In this document: positions 10,590 to 21,639 of the stretch, piece by piece
Position numbering within the stretch: position 1 is the first letter of the stretch
Layout of the letters: each line of letters opens with the position of its first letter
Assembly (NCBI GenBank): GCA_030248295.1
Contig: JASANH010001537.1
Coordinates: 186,001-250,000 of the forward strand
Length of the DNA: 64,000 nucleotides
Source: Mesodorylaimus sp. YZB2_4
Lineage: Eukaryota > Nematoda > Enoplea > Dorylaimida > Dorylaimidae
Direction: 5' to 3'
Position numbers and translations under genes: made by a program
The notes under the pieces: model-generated
What the model was told of the DNA's origin: nothing
What the model saw: the letters and a program-made list of their open reading frames with translations, nothing else
Database searches by the model: none

Positions 10590-11018
10590 CACTGTAGTTA
10601 TGCCGAAGCCCGTTTTTGCCTCGAGCCAGCCAGCAGTCACCGCCTGAGCAAGGCTGTGCGGGGGCCAGCACACACAGCAGTGTCCCTCTGCGTGTTTCCA
10701 TTGGGAGAACCTCCACGCGAGGGCACCCTGGACTGGACACCGGCTTCCTCGGACAATGGCGGGTGGCTTTTGAGCTCTTCCTGTCGGTGCTCGACAGCTG
10801 AGACTGTCTACTCGTTCGGTTTCCGTCTCTCCACTCGGAGCACCTCGACGGCACAGAGTGAGTCACCCAGGGGGCCTTGAGTGCAAGGCGAGCGAGGGTT
10901 TATGGTTCGCAAACCGACCTCCGTCACCAGGGATTGAACTTAGGACGAGTCCAGTCACTCGCTCCCAAGCAATATGGAGAGACAAATGCCAGACCGCTGC
11001 ACCACCGCGCCCGCACCC
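10590..11018 (-). mobile_element. tRNA-derived SINE-A, near full-length
   Basis: Reading the minus strand, it begins GCGGTGGTGCAGCGGTCTGG; TGGTGCAGCGG fits the pol III A box exactly, and a B-box-like AGTTCAATCCC follows. The ~430-bp body matches 13203-13545 along its length and 2737-2960 with a gap. The 3' end shares CTGGCTCGAGGCAAAAACGG-type sequence with the window start. Confidence 0.75.
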
Positions 11019-11668
11019 ACGAAAGCGTTGGGTACTTATAGTGGGATAGTATGTACGAGTAGTCTATTGTAGTGCAGCCAATTGATACCCTGCCACAATG
11101 TTTCAGAGAAAAGGATTGAAAAATTGTGCTTCTTTGAATATTTGCGGTATTCGTTCAGAATAAGCGTACTCGTAACAAGGCAAATGCGCCTCCTGTGCTG
11201 TTTTTCTTGGCGGGACCAGTGCTTCCAGGCATTAGAAGTCGGGACTATTCGTGAGGCGACCAACAACAAAAATGTGGTACCCCAGGTTTAGTCAGGGAGG
11301 GGCACAGAGTGGGGTAAATTCTCGGCCGATGAGGAAAAAAGTGAACATTTTCATGCATAATATTTCAAAAACGTTTTTCAAAGAGGAGCTGTGCCATCCA
11401 CGCACACAGTAAAGTCAGCATCTAAAAAACCCTGCCTACTTTACTTTACGAAACACAGTTAACAGTACAGTTAGGTAGAAGAATCGAAGCATCCCGGCCA
11501 CAGTGCTCTTTTACACGCACTGTAGGGACTGGTAAACTAACACAAAGCAAAGCTAGTAGTGCTGTGACTCTTTATTATCGTTCTGAACGTCCAGCATTCC
11601 AGAATTTATCAACAACGGAAATCAATCGTCAAAAGTAACAATTTGCAAATACAAACTGGATTTGGCGT

Positions 11669-12113
11669 TTAATTTGGGTAACTGTACTCGTAGATCAAAA
11701 CCGATCCATACCCGACTATATTGCACCTGGCGTTCATCCCAGGTCCAGGAACATCGATGAACAGGCACTGGCACCCTTGGTTGCCAATGTAAATAGCCAA
11801 CCACTGTAAGTGACCGGGGATTCCAACCACATCGCCTGGCGTGGCGTTGTAGTTATTGAAAATGCCTATCGGAGCTCCTTGGATGTACTCTTCCGCCTGT
11901 GAGAAAAGAGAGGGGATAAAAGGAATCAAGTGGTTTTAACCAGCGTCATACCGATTTCCACGATTTGCCCAGTAGCTGGGCCACCATATCACTGCTACCA
12001 CCGGGGAAGATTTTGGTAACCTTGCTGCAAGCAAGTTTTGGGTCCACGTTGTCCTGCTGACTGAAGCCCACCAAGGCTAAAAGAGCAATCGCAGTCAGGA
12101 GAGAGGGATTCAT
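11669..12113 (-). CDS. Secreted NlpC/P60-like protein B, predicted inactive
   Basis: Exons 11952-12113 and 11669-11896 with a 55-nt intron (GTATGA donor, TCACAG acceptor), phase 0, 129 residues. Exon 1 is the same length as in copy A. A signal peptide (MNPSLLTAIALLALVGFS) predicts secretion. The helix that should hold the catalytic Cys reads GSSDMVAQLLGKSW: Cys is replaced by Ser and the following Gly by Asp. The second exon has TPGDVVGIPGH and LAIYIG but with three extra residues (LQW) between His and the strand, then CQCLFIDVP as in the paralogues. The loss of the nucleophile differs from copy A (Ala there), implying independent loss. It could still bind peptidoglycan-like ligands. Confidence 0.75.
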
Positions 12114-12794
12114 TGTGCGACTGGTGAGTTCGAAGCGACTTTCTCAAGTAGTGTTTTCTACAAGAAGCTAGCTGCTTAAATGTAACTTACAAGCGAAGAA
12201 CTAACGAAAAATAGGTTGAGTACACACAGCTAGTTGGCATTCCTTGATTATGACGATTGTGGCAAAGATAAGACGCCTAAGCTGCCTTTCAACTTACGCG
12301 TCATGCTAGCGAGTATTATCTCTGCTGTGGGGCAGACATATAGTTGTTTCTGCTTGGAATTTTTCCGCCTGATGTGATAGTTCATTGTCGCACGCTTTCG
12401 TACTTCAAATTCCACAGAGCACGAGTATCAAAAAAGCCACACCACATAGCTACTCAATTTGCTACTTTGGACTTGGGAATCTGTTTTGAAAAAGTGTGTT
12501 GTAAATGTTGACGATGATACGCGGAGACGCCTTTAACTCTGTGACATTCGTGGCAAACGACTGTCATGCATGTCAAAAGTAGATTTCTCTAAAATATGGT
12601 CCCACTATGCACTCTAGCTTTAAATGTTGAGATACTGACAATGTGATTTGCATTCGTGAGCCTGAGATAATGCTCTTGTCCTGCAAACTGCGATGCTCAA
12701 AGCCACCCATGTTGAATGCAAAACGCTAGAATATTGCTGAAAATCCTTTTTTGACCTCACCAAAAATCGTCGCCTGCACCTCCTACGTAGCTAA

Positions 12795-12905
12795 TGTAAC
12801 CCGCACCTCCCCGTGCAAGTGGTTCCTTCTTCCTCATCCGCATGGCACGTGTGTTTCCAGCACGTGAAGTTACTTCCACGTGTCTTGCCCGTCCGGGCAC
12901 AGGGC
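12795..12905 (+). repeat. Dispersed repeat C, copy 1
   Basis: About 110 bp matching 36430-36535 in inverted orientation (shared blocks include AAGTGGTTCCTTCT and GGCACGTGTGTTTCCAGCAC) and, more weakly, 37165-37260. No coding signal. Confidence 0.55.
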
Positions 12906-12942
12906 AGATCAGCCAGACAAACCAGATCTCTCCCACCTTCTC

Positions 12943-12987
12943 CCGCCCGCCCCCCCCGCCCCCCCTCCCCCCCCCCCCCCCCCCCCC

Positions 12988-13020
<33 letters not shown>

Positions 13021-13035
13021 ACCCCGGCCCCCCCC

Positions 13036-13072
<37 letters not shown>
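12943..13072 (+). repeat. 130-bp cytosine-rich low-complexity tract
   Basis: Almost pure C with scattered T, A and G. It creates long artificial Pro-rich (plus) and Gly-rich (minus) frames. G-quadruplex potential lies on the minus strand. Imperfect interruptions suggest either slippage mutation or a poorly resolved assembly segment. Confidence 0.85.
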
Positions 13073-13074
<2 letters not shown>

Positions 13075-13202
13075 ACCCCACTGGAGTATGGCACGAGTGT
13101 TTTGGAGTTTTGGTATTTTGGAGGATTTTGAGAGATTTCTATCGAATTCAAGAGAAGAGAGAACTCGAAGTCATATTATAACAAAATTAAGACAGGCTTT
13201 TT

Positions 13203-13545
13203 AGCCGCAGCGGCGCAGCAGTCCGGCATTCGTTTCTCCGTATTGCTTTAGATCGGTGACGGATGTCAGTTTGCGAACCACAAACCCTCGCTGACCTTGC
13301 ACGCCAGGCCGTGGGTGACTCACCCGGTGCCGTCGAGGTGCTCCGAGTGGACAGAAGGAAGCCAAACGTGCAGACAGTCTCGGCTGTCGAACACCGACAG
13401 GGTTTAAGACCCCCACCATCGTCCGAGGAAGTCTGTGTGCAGTTCAAAGCTGCCTGTGCGCTGGTCACAAGCACAGCCTTGCTTATAAGGTTTGACTGCT
13501 GGCCAGCTATAGGCAGAATGGGCTTAGGCCCGCAAAAATTTAAAA
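13203..13545 (+). mobile_element. tRNA-derived SINE-A copy
   Basis: Starts GCGGCGCAGCAGTCCGG (A-box-like) and follows the same body as 10590-11018: GCCGTCGAGGTGCTCCGAGT, the GACAGTCTCGGCTGTCGA block and the 3' GACTGCTGGCCAGCTATAGG block. The B box is eroded by a deletion near 13255. Confidence 0.65.
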
Positions 13546-14163
13546 GACAGGCTTTCTGTAAGAGTTGACCTAGGGGCTCAGGTTTTAATTTTCTTTACGC
13601 ACGATGCATCCAACTCACGTACGTCAAAACTTTTAGCTAGTGCCTCCCCAGGTCGAGTCAGAAAGCCTGTCTTAATCCAGATGGCTGAAACAAACAGGTT
13701 CGTCAGAAGTTTAGAATCATAGTTTAGAAGTTAGATTTGAAGGCATTTTATTGTTTGATTATTATGATTCGTGTACTTATTGTGTAAAAACCTCTGATCC
13801 TTATATTTCAGGCGATCCTGTGGTGTTTTTTAGCAAGTATCAACGTATCTGATTCTGAGCTCTCTTTGGAGGCCTATCCCAAAAATGGCATTCCAATCGT
13901 GCACAGCAAAAGCCCAAGAAAAGTCAAACTCGCTCGGCACATCACGACTACCTACTTACTGACTTGGTGATTCAAGGAAAGCTTGCTGGTGGAGGAAAAT
14001 GACAAAATGCAAAAGGTGATGATGGCGATGAAATCATTGATTCTGGCAGTGATAACTGAATAAATCGAGATCTAGCGGAATGCTAGAACAATGCGGGTTT
14101 TCTGAATGATGTCTAACGATTTCCTGGGCTACTGTACCTCACTTCTGCCTGCCGCTTTGCTAT

Positions 14164-14346
14164 CATGTTCATGTTCATGTTCATGTTCATGTTTTACCAC
14201 ATCACCAAACGCTTATGCGCACTCGAGGGTGAAGGGACACATTTTACACGAAAATGATTTACCGGCCCGCGAGTCGAACACTCGCCCGTAACTGCGCACC
14301 TGGCGTGAGAGGCAGACGCCTAACCCACCAGGCCACGAGGCCGGTC
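14164..14346 (-). mobile_element. tRNA-Glu-derived SINE with LINE-like 3' tail
   Basis: The minus-strand 5' part (about 14346-14262) folds like a tRNA with CUC anticodon context CTGCCTCTCACGC and a B-box-like TGTTCGACTCG. It has a lengthened anticodon/variable region and a diverged A box, so it is not a working tRNA. The next ~65 nt (CTCGAGTGCGCAT, GCGTTT, AAAC) align with the 3' end of the LINE at 15766-15850. It ends in a (ATGAAC)n microsatellite at 14164-14193, parallel to the LINE's (ATGA)n tail. This is the classic partner arrangement in which a SINE borrows the LINE end recognised by reverse transcriptase. Confidence 0.75.
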
Positions 14347-14569
14347 CACGAGGGCTATATTGCTGTGCCGCAGTATACTGTATAACCCTAACGTTTGGGT
14401 AACGCGAGGATCTCAGGCTAGCGGATACTAGGCACGGCAAGTAACTGCCATAAAAAATGACGACTCTGGCATCTTCTGGCATCTAACTTTAGTCACAGAA
14501 CATTCTTCTTCAGTCCATGCACTCCGTAGCCACCGGTATACAAAAATTGTGACCGCGAAATGGCCAGGG

Positions 14570-14745
14570 AAGTTTAACCAACGTACCCAGGCTGCGAGAT
14601 GCGAGAGACCAAAATCTCTTTGACTAGTAACTCTGAGCAGTGTAGTCCCCAGGAAAACTGGCAAGACGACTGAAGAATGAACATCCCTGCCGGGGAATAG
14701 TATTAGTATCCCGACCGCCCAGGAATGCTGGTTACAGAAGCCAAG
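14570..14745 (+). repeat. Dispersed repeat B, copy 3
   Basis: Has AAAATCTCTTTGACTAGTAA and the 3' GCCCAGGAATGCTGGTTACAG block shared with 225-395 and 49486-49715. An 18-base poly-A run lies downstream near 14851-14868. Confidence 0.45.
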
Positions 14746-15765
14746 TAATTTGCTCACCCGAGGAGGCCCCCTTGTACAGTAATAGTTGTTTGGTCCAGTC
14801 CTGGCCCCGCGACGATGGGCCTCCCCCTTTGAGCAACACACACAACCCCAAAAAAAAAAAAAAAAAAACGTCGCATCGCAAGCTTATTTGACGCATCGCA
14901 TCGAACTATACTTCCAGCTTTATTGTAAGCCAAGAATTTGAACGAGACAGTTGTGAAAGGGATGTTAGGTATTTCTCTTACCTTTTCCCAAGGCTTTTTC
15001 AAAGGTGAGCCTTCACTTAAGTGCAGCCTTTAGCATAACAGGTTCCAGCTTGTTGCAAGATTTTTCTGTTTTGATCTTTTGTCACATGTGCAATTCACTG
15101 GACTCAACGACAAGGTCGCAACGGCAGCCAATTACTCGGGCACGTTCACAGGCCCGTCTGATGTTTTAGTGCAGTAGACCAGGTACTACATGACTTCTAA
15201 CGATAAGTTATCTCCGCAACGGACAATAACAACAGGAAAAGCCAGATTATTTGGCGATCTGGTCAAGTGAAGACAGTGGCTGCAAGATGTGTTCTGTCAG
15301 CATATTTCGCGTGCCTCACTTTTCCTACACCCAAACGTGAAAGGTTGTATAGGCGTTATACTGTAAGTAGGCACATCACTGTGTTCACATCACCTCGTCA
15401 GTCAATGCGCAATATGTGGGGACTGAATGGCGTCATGGAAATTCACGCACTGTAAAAACTTCCACGAGCATTTACTGATCAACCTACACAAAGCGTATCT
15501 AATGAAAACGTTCTGAAGGATGAGATTGGACTGTTGGAGCGTTTGCACTACGCCAAAATCCCAGTGCAGTGAGCCCAATCTTCCGACCTTGTTCATGGCC
15601 GTGACATCACCCTGATGGTGGAGCAATCATCACAGTTAGACAATCTTCTGCAATTATGAGCCACTCACATGTGCTTACACGTACATGTGCTGGGCTTACG
15701 GGTAACAGGTCCGACACGAGTCCTAATGGCATGCATAATCATGGAAATACTGCTTGCTACAGACA

Positions 15766-17050
15766 TTCATTCATTCATTCATTCATTCATAGTTTACTCG
15801 TACCTAAACGCGAATGCGCACTCTAGAGGTAAGAGACACGAACACGAAACCAATACAGATAAAACTCATAAGTCACCGAACTTTAGTGCAGACACGGCAT
15901 GTTTAAAACGAGTTAGTGACGACAGAGCTACATCAGAAGAAAGATCGTTCCATAAGGAAGAAGCTGAGAAAATAAAACTTTGCCTGTACGACTCAAAAAA
16001 ATGCCTCGGTAAAATAAGATGATGCGCTGCAAAGTCTGTCACTAGTTCTAAAATCAGATCTATGAATAAATCGCCGGTTACAAAAATCGTGCATTCCATG
16101 ATAATACTTGTAAAATTGGCACAGTTTCTGGCGCTTACGCCTATCAAAAAGAGAGCTCCATCCTGCGTGATTCAGCGCAACATCGTATGTACTCGTAAAA
16201 TCATTCAAAAAAAGCCTAAGCGCATAAAAATTTGCACGCTCTAACTCCTCGATATCACCTTTTAAAATGGGATCCCAAGCTACTGCTCCATATTCTAAAA
16301 CTGATCGAATACACGACGTATATACAGTGCCAAGGACAGAGTTAGAAATATGCCTACCCAATCTACGTCTCAGGGCGCCAATCATAATGTTACATTTGCG
16401 AACAGCATCAGAAACGTGTTCAGTAAATTTCATATCGCTCGAAAAGGTCACACCCAAATACTTTACCTCAGAGTAAAAGTTCAAATCTTGACCACCTACA
16501 AATAACTTTGGAGTACGCTGCATGTTGCCGCTACCATAGCGAAAGATAATTGCTTGGGATTTTGGAATATTGAAGCGCAGACCTGCAGAGTTCACCATTT
16601 CCGAAATGAAGTCAATGCACGGTTGTACGAAGCTTTCGACAGCATCCAAAGCGGGCACGGGTACGAGTAAACCAGTGTCATCGGCGACGCCTGGAGCAAA
16701 CAATCGGGAAACAATCTGGGAATTCCTGGAACAAGGGAAGGAGGAAAACAAAAAAAAAAGTTGGACAAAGGAAAACCCCCGTGGGAAACCATAAAAAAAA
16801 AGAAAGAAAGAGGGAAGACACAACAACAAGAAAAAAAAGGGTAGAAAAAAAAAAAAAAAAAAAAAAAAAACAAAAAAAATAATTTTAAAAAATAAAAAAA
16901 AAAAAAAAAAACAAAAAAAAAAAGTGTGAAGTTGATCAAAGGCTTTTTGCAAGTCAAGGAATACGCCAACCACGAATTTCGATTTTTTCGAATTTAGAGC
17001 GTCGTGAATAAATTGACATTGACATTGACAAATTGACATGTAAATTGACA
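15766..17050 (-). mobile_element. LINE (non-LTR retrotransposon) 3' half, broken
   Basis: Minus-strand reverse-transcriptase sequence: FLDLQKAFD near 16935-16965, the catalytic ADD motif (VADDTGLLV) near 16670-16690, then KYLGVTFSSDMKF and the thumb region AWDPILKGDIEELERA, ending at a stop at 15866. The fingers/palm stretch between FLDLQKAFD and ADD is replaced by A/T low complexity (16745-16925), and a frameshift occurs near 16020. The 3' UTR ends in a (GAAT)n repeat at about 15768-15790. The element is 5'-truncated near 17050. Its end sequence is shared with the SINE at 14164-14346. It is a relative of the LINE at 55836-56740 and cannot be active. Confidence 0.85.
16745..16925. repeat. A-rich low-complexity block inside the LINE
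   Basis: Long A runs with sparse C, G and T replace the central palm of the reverse transcriptase without closing the frame (it encodes Phe on the minus strand). It resembles the T-rich block at 57385-57510 and the C-rich block at 12943-13072. Confidence 0.8.
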
Positions 17051-17297
17051 GACAAAGTGAGCTTATAAATGCCACTCGTAATTATGGCGCAGTACACTTG
17101 CTGATAAAGAGAAGAGTGGCATCCGCTGACGAAACAGGCTAGTATCAGTGTTTAGCGCGAACCGAGTAACAATAGGATAATAAACAAAGGGTCTCCATAC
17201 ACGAATACCAGCTTGCGAAGTTTATTGATCGGAAATTCGTCGCGGTATCGCACTGCACACCGGCATATCACAGCTCTCACATAAGCCTGCGCCCATG

Positions 17298-17749
17298 TCA
17301 ATAGTAGACTTTATATACAGTCTGTGCTCCGTAACCATTTCTCACGCATCGCGCATTGGCGTTTGGTCCAGGTACGTCAACGAACATGCAATCGCAGCTT
17401 TGTCGTCCGACATAAACTGCGACGTGACCAGGAAAGCCTACTAGCTCACCAGGGGACACACCACTGTAGCGATTGTTGGAGCCAATAGATTGGCCTCGCC
17501 TGTAGCTGTCAGCCTACAAAGAAAGGCTGGTTAGCTCATTGGAGTTCGACCAACTGTGTCAGCTACTGGTGGGATTGCAAGCCTTCTTACCGATTTCCAT
17601 GGCTTTCCCAAAAGCTCAGCCGTCAACCCGCTGCATCCTTGAGCATAATATTTTCCGATTTTGCTGCACGCGGCCGATGTGCTGACCGTGTCTTGCAGGC
17701 TGGCCTCGACCAACACGAGGACTAGAAGGGCGTGAAACAAAGAACTCAT
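17298..17749 (-). CDS. Secreted NlpC/P60-like protein C, catalytic residues kept
   Basis: Exons 17591-17749 and 17298-17513, 77-nt intron (GTAAGA donor, TTTGTAG acceptor), phase 0, 124 residues. The signal peptide [18 protein letters not shown] predicts secretion. The helix motif [14 protein letters not shown] places the nucleophile at Cys39, and [17 protein letters not shown] places His at residue 83, the canonical NlpC/P60 spacing and local context. The third polar residue of the triad may be the Asp of FVDVP, which all four copies keep (inference). Enzymes of this fold cleave peptidoglycan stem peptides or related amide bonds, so a secreted worm version could act on bacteria in the gut or surroundings. 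It is the only copy here likely to be catalytic. Confidence 0.8.
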
Positions 17750-18598
17750 TTTTAACTGGCACTAAGAACTCAAGCTGAGAAGAAAGCAAGTAGAATGCCA
17801 CTGAACGACTTCACACAACTTCATATAGGCCCCGCGTGGATTTATCTTTATCGTATTGACGTAAGCGCGAGTCAAAGGTTGTTCTACTAACAGGATTCGC
17901 AAGTTCAGCGAACTCCGTTGAGGTGTTCCGCGAACACTCCTATCTAGCATCAAACATAGCCTTTCAAAGCAGGCTGCTAAACTTCGTGGCACTGTGCATT
18001 TTTGCTTTGCGAATATCACGCAGTAACTCGTCAATAGCTGATAAGAAAGCTGCGTAACCCTAGCAAATGTTTCTGAAAGCATGTTTTACTATCACAGCAT
18101 GCATGGGAGCAAGCGCGCGGCGGGTAGAGGGATCTAAAACCTATCTGCACCGGAACAAGTATAAATCAGAAAAGACAGTAGTTTCTGCTTGGCTCATGCT
18201 AAAAAGTGCACAATCATTGGAGCCGTCGTGACGAACAGCAATTTCTTGCGCCGTCTAAAAATTGGAAAACCTATTCATCTGACAGTTTTACATCGCATAC
18301 AAAGTTGGAACACTCACGCTCCAACAGCTTGCACGAACACAAATCATACCCTCTACTTTATGCTACCTATCTCCGTCTCACAAATCTCGTTCTTTCAAAA
18401 CCAAGTGGCGAGTGAGCTCTCTAGTCACATTACCGGCCTTCATAAGATTCATACCTGTTTTTTTAGTGGTTGTTTATGAGTGCCTTGCATGTCTTTTTAT
18501 GTGTGCCATGTATAAGCACGAAGGGAAACTTGGGATAATTCATCCATACCTTGAAAGCAATGCTGTGTGCTCCTAAAGCTTTGGTACCTTGTCACTTA

Positions 18599-19035
18599 GG
18601 GAGAAACTATGCTTCAGTTTTATCGTTCAGTCTCAGTTCAGTGCGGAGAAGTCCGCACGGAGATTACCACAGCCCCCGCATCTGAAACTATACATCCGTC
18701 GTGCGGAGTTGCGACTGATGTGCGCGGTCGCGGATGACAGACGGAAAACCAGAAATTTTCAAAATTTTACTATTTATTATTTTATTATTTTTATTATTGA
18801 TAAGCCAATTTATACATACAGAGGTCTTCTTTGTATATTTACACGACTAGGTTTGATTCCTGTTCACTCCCAATTCGAAGCAGAGGGCCTGCGGAGGTTC
18901 TCCGCGCACACTCCGCACGAACTCCGTCGCAACTGAGATTGAACTGAGACTGTGATTTGCAACTATACTCCCGGACTGATCTCGTGCGAACTTCGCACGA
19001 ACTTCGTGCGATAAAACTGAAGTATAGTTTCTCCC
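18599..19035. mobile_element. Harbinger/Tourist-like MITE with TTA duplication
   Basis: Terminal inverted repeats begin GGGAGAAACTATGCTTCAGT on the left and the matching inverse (GAAGTATAGTTTCTCCC) on the right. The element is flanked by TTA at 18596-18598 and 19036-19038, the target-site size of PIF/Harbinger elements. The interior (437 bp total) carries CGCACGAA-type subrepeats and no open frame. Confidence 0.75.
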
Positions 19036-19613
19036 TTACTTACTCACCTAAGTAGGCAACATACTGTACGTAGCAAGCAACCACCGCATGAAAGGCAGTC
19101 CTCGTGAACACAAAATTTTTTTGCGTCTGTAACCAAGGTGTCGCCGCTACGACATATACGTGCCGTATGCAAACAACAAAACGGCAGGCTCATTCTTGTT
19201 GGGGACGTACTTTGGCTGGTTCTCTCTCGAGAGATCAGTCCGAAATATCTTGGCAATCACATGAAACTGACTGGCCTATTGTCCAATTTCTAAGCTCGAC
19301 TTCCCTATAGACCTCATTGAAACGACGAGTCTTGGCAGTCCTGCATAAGTTAGAAGTTCGCTGGCGAAGGTACTACTGTATTTCAAACAAGGCACTTGGG
19401 GGCTTCATTTGAATTTTACGGTCCTGGCAATCTACTTCGTGTATGAGTTTTAATCAAGTTCATTTAGCGCTGCCTCATTTGCGCAAGTACCAAAGGCTCG
19501 AGAGCACTGCACATCTGCATCTGCACACACACAGTGGCCGTCTGGGGATGAAGAGGCTAGACCCTTTGATATGTACCCGATGCTCATCTCCGTTTCATGT
19601 TAGAATAACAAGG

Positions 19614-20340
19614 GTTAAGGGTTATGTGGCCCAACCTGTTCATCACCACATATCAGCTGCTGCCCCTGCTACTGGCACTGGCGGGCACCGAGCGGTTGCT
19701 GGCACTGGTGGCTCCCGTGTGGTATCGAAACAAGTGCATGAATCGAAGACTGTGGATCCTGACCACAGTCGCCTTCGCGCACACCCCGGTGTCCCTGGCC
19801 ATCAACTGGTTGCTGGCCTGGCTGAACTCGATGGGCCAACTGATCTCGGCGTCCAGCATCCCTCCTCTGGTAATCGGATTTCCTAACATGAGCTACGGCG
19901 TGCATATACCGGCTGTGCTGGGAGGCGTGTGGGCGACGGTATGCACTGCCGTTGGTGTGCACATTGGGCGGGGCAAAATCAAGAAGATGCCGACGACGAG
20001 CAAGAGCGAAATTGGGCGCGTAAACAAGCAGATCCGACTGGCCCAGTGTCTGCTCATGATCAGTTCGATAGACGTGGTGTGCGTCGTCATTCCCAACATC
20101 GTGTTCATACTCTTCAATTCGCAAATAATCTCCTTCCCAATGAGCCACACAATCTACGTTGTTGGTGTTTACTTGTCTGACTCGGTGCTGAACATCGTGG
20201 CATTCATTCTGTTCAATGAAGAATTCCGCAAGACGTCCATGAAGCTTTTGCGTATCGGCAAGACTACAGTGGGGCCTATGACCACTGATGCGTCAGCTAA
20301 CATCAGGGGGCATCTGACTGGAAAATCGGTCAGATGGTAG
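19614..20340 (+). pseudogene. srsx-like 7TM receptor, 5'-truncated copy
   Basis: The frame from 19624 encodes 238 residues that align with the receptors at 24259 and 32182 from the start of TM3 (MWPNLFITT) to the C-terminus, including TERLLALVAPVWYR and LNIVAFILFN. TM1, TM2 and the N-terminus are missing; similarity begins abruptly at about 19614, and upstream sequence is unrelated. A receptor without TM1-2 should not fold, so this is a truncated duplicate even though the remaining frame is open. There is no poly-A tail, so DNA-level duplication is more likely than retroposition. Confidence 0.8.
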
Positions 20341-21639
20341 GTACTTGAGTGAGTTCATTAAGCTCATTTAGCCAAGTTGGCTGTCAGATTGTGATGTTTC
20401 GAGTATTTCGTTTGGCCGAAACTTTTTTGCAAGGTACGCGTAAACAGAGCATGGATTGAAACTGAGGTGAGTTGCGACATGGAAATGTAAGATTCGGCAA
20501 CCCGCTTTTTACTGCTGGTTTGTAAACCAGTATGATGTCTTCAGCCCAGGATTTGTAGCGGTGGCCATGTCAAGTCTAAAATTTGTCTAAGCAGCAGAAA
20601 ATTGCAATAACTGCGGTGCCATGCTCTTACTTTGGTGATTTTTGGTTGTTATGCCGACGATGTAAACCGATTGACGGCTTGTACTCACCTTTTGCGTCAG
20701 TGATGTCTCAAACACCCACGTCAAGTCTACGTCGTGTAGGCCTCATTTATGACATTTATGACAAGTCTACGTCGTGTTTATCTTGAACTCTCAGTCAATT
20801 ATAGCATCTTTAGTGGCAATTTACTGTGATCGAGCGCGCCACCAGTGACAGTCAGACGCTCCAGTCTCGGGAAGTGGCAGAGCGTGAGTTATTCCAATCA
20901 AAGACTTTTTCGAAGATCAGATTACAGGACACAAGAAATAGCTCGGCACGCCGTGAACCGAATGAAAAGTTTATTTATACTTGTATTGTGCAAACTTGTG
21001 CGATACCTGACTGATACACCCTTCTATCATGGTTTGACGAATTGGGACTTCAACATACCCTTCGCGAGCGACTAGCTGCGCCTACACCGTTGAGGACCTA
21101 CAGTATACTCAGCAGCATTATGCCCTCTGCTGACGTTTTTCTCGAGCTCACAGTCAGTTATTTGATGTTTCTAACAACATGCGCCGATTTCAGTGCAGTG
21201 TTTAGCAACGACTGGTTGGAGGTTTGGACCGACTTACCAGTCAGGCCGCTGTCTGTCATTTCACGGTATGATCTACAGAATTCGAATTCAACACAAAAAT
21301 ATGGCAATAAATCAGAATATTCTTTTATCCTTCTATTAACTAAATGCTGGCAAATTTTTTTCGCACTTTTTTCCTTTTAAAAATGTTTTGCCTGAAAAAG
21401 GATGTTTCTGGAACTTTGTATAATGGGTGGAGTGTGGGGCAGTATATTCCTTCTGCAATAAAACAGTCTTAGAATCTGGAGGCAAAAGGCAGATCACTCG
21501 CAGGAACATCTAAAGCGAACTCGACAAAATTGCATTATCGCACGAATAACTAACGAAGCACGCAAGTGTAGATTTTAACCCTTCTCGATGAGGCCTGGCT
21601 GCAAGAAACTATCATAGAACTATCTTGAGCGTTCCTATA
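20341..21639. other. No gene recognised
   Basis: AT-rich, short frames only, no family or splice support. Confidence 0.4.

Noticed and set aside
12757-13204. Long Pro-rich (plus) and Gly-rich (minus) open frames
   Set aside because: They exist only because the C-rich tract encodes a homopolymer in every frame; no flanking coding signal.
14262-14346. Functional tRNA-Glu(CUC)
   Set aside because: Enlarged arm, diverged A box and continuation into a LINE-like tail show it is the head of a SINE.
16592-16969. Phe-rich frame on the minus strand
   Set aside because: Artefact of the A/T-rich block inside the LINE.
19669-20148. Minus-strand frame antisense to the truncated receptor
   Set aside because: Recurs antisense to each receptor copy, as expected for a shadow of conserved coding sequence.
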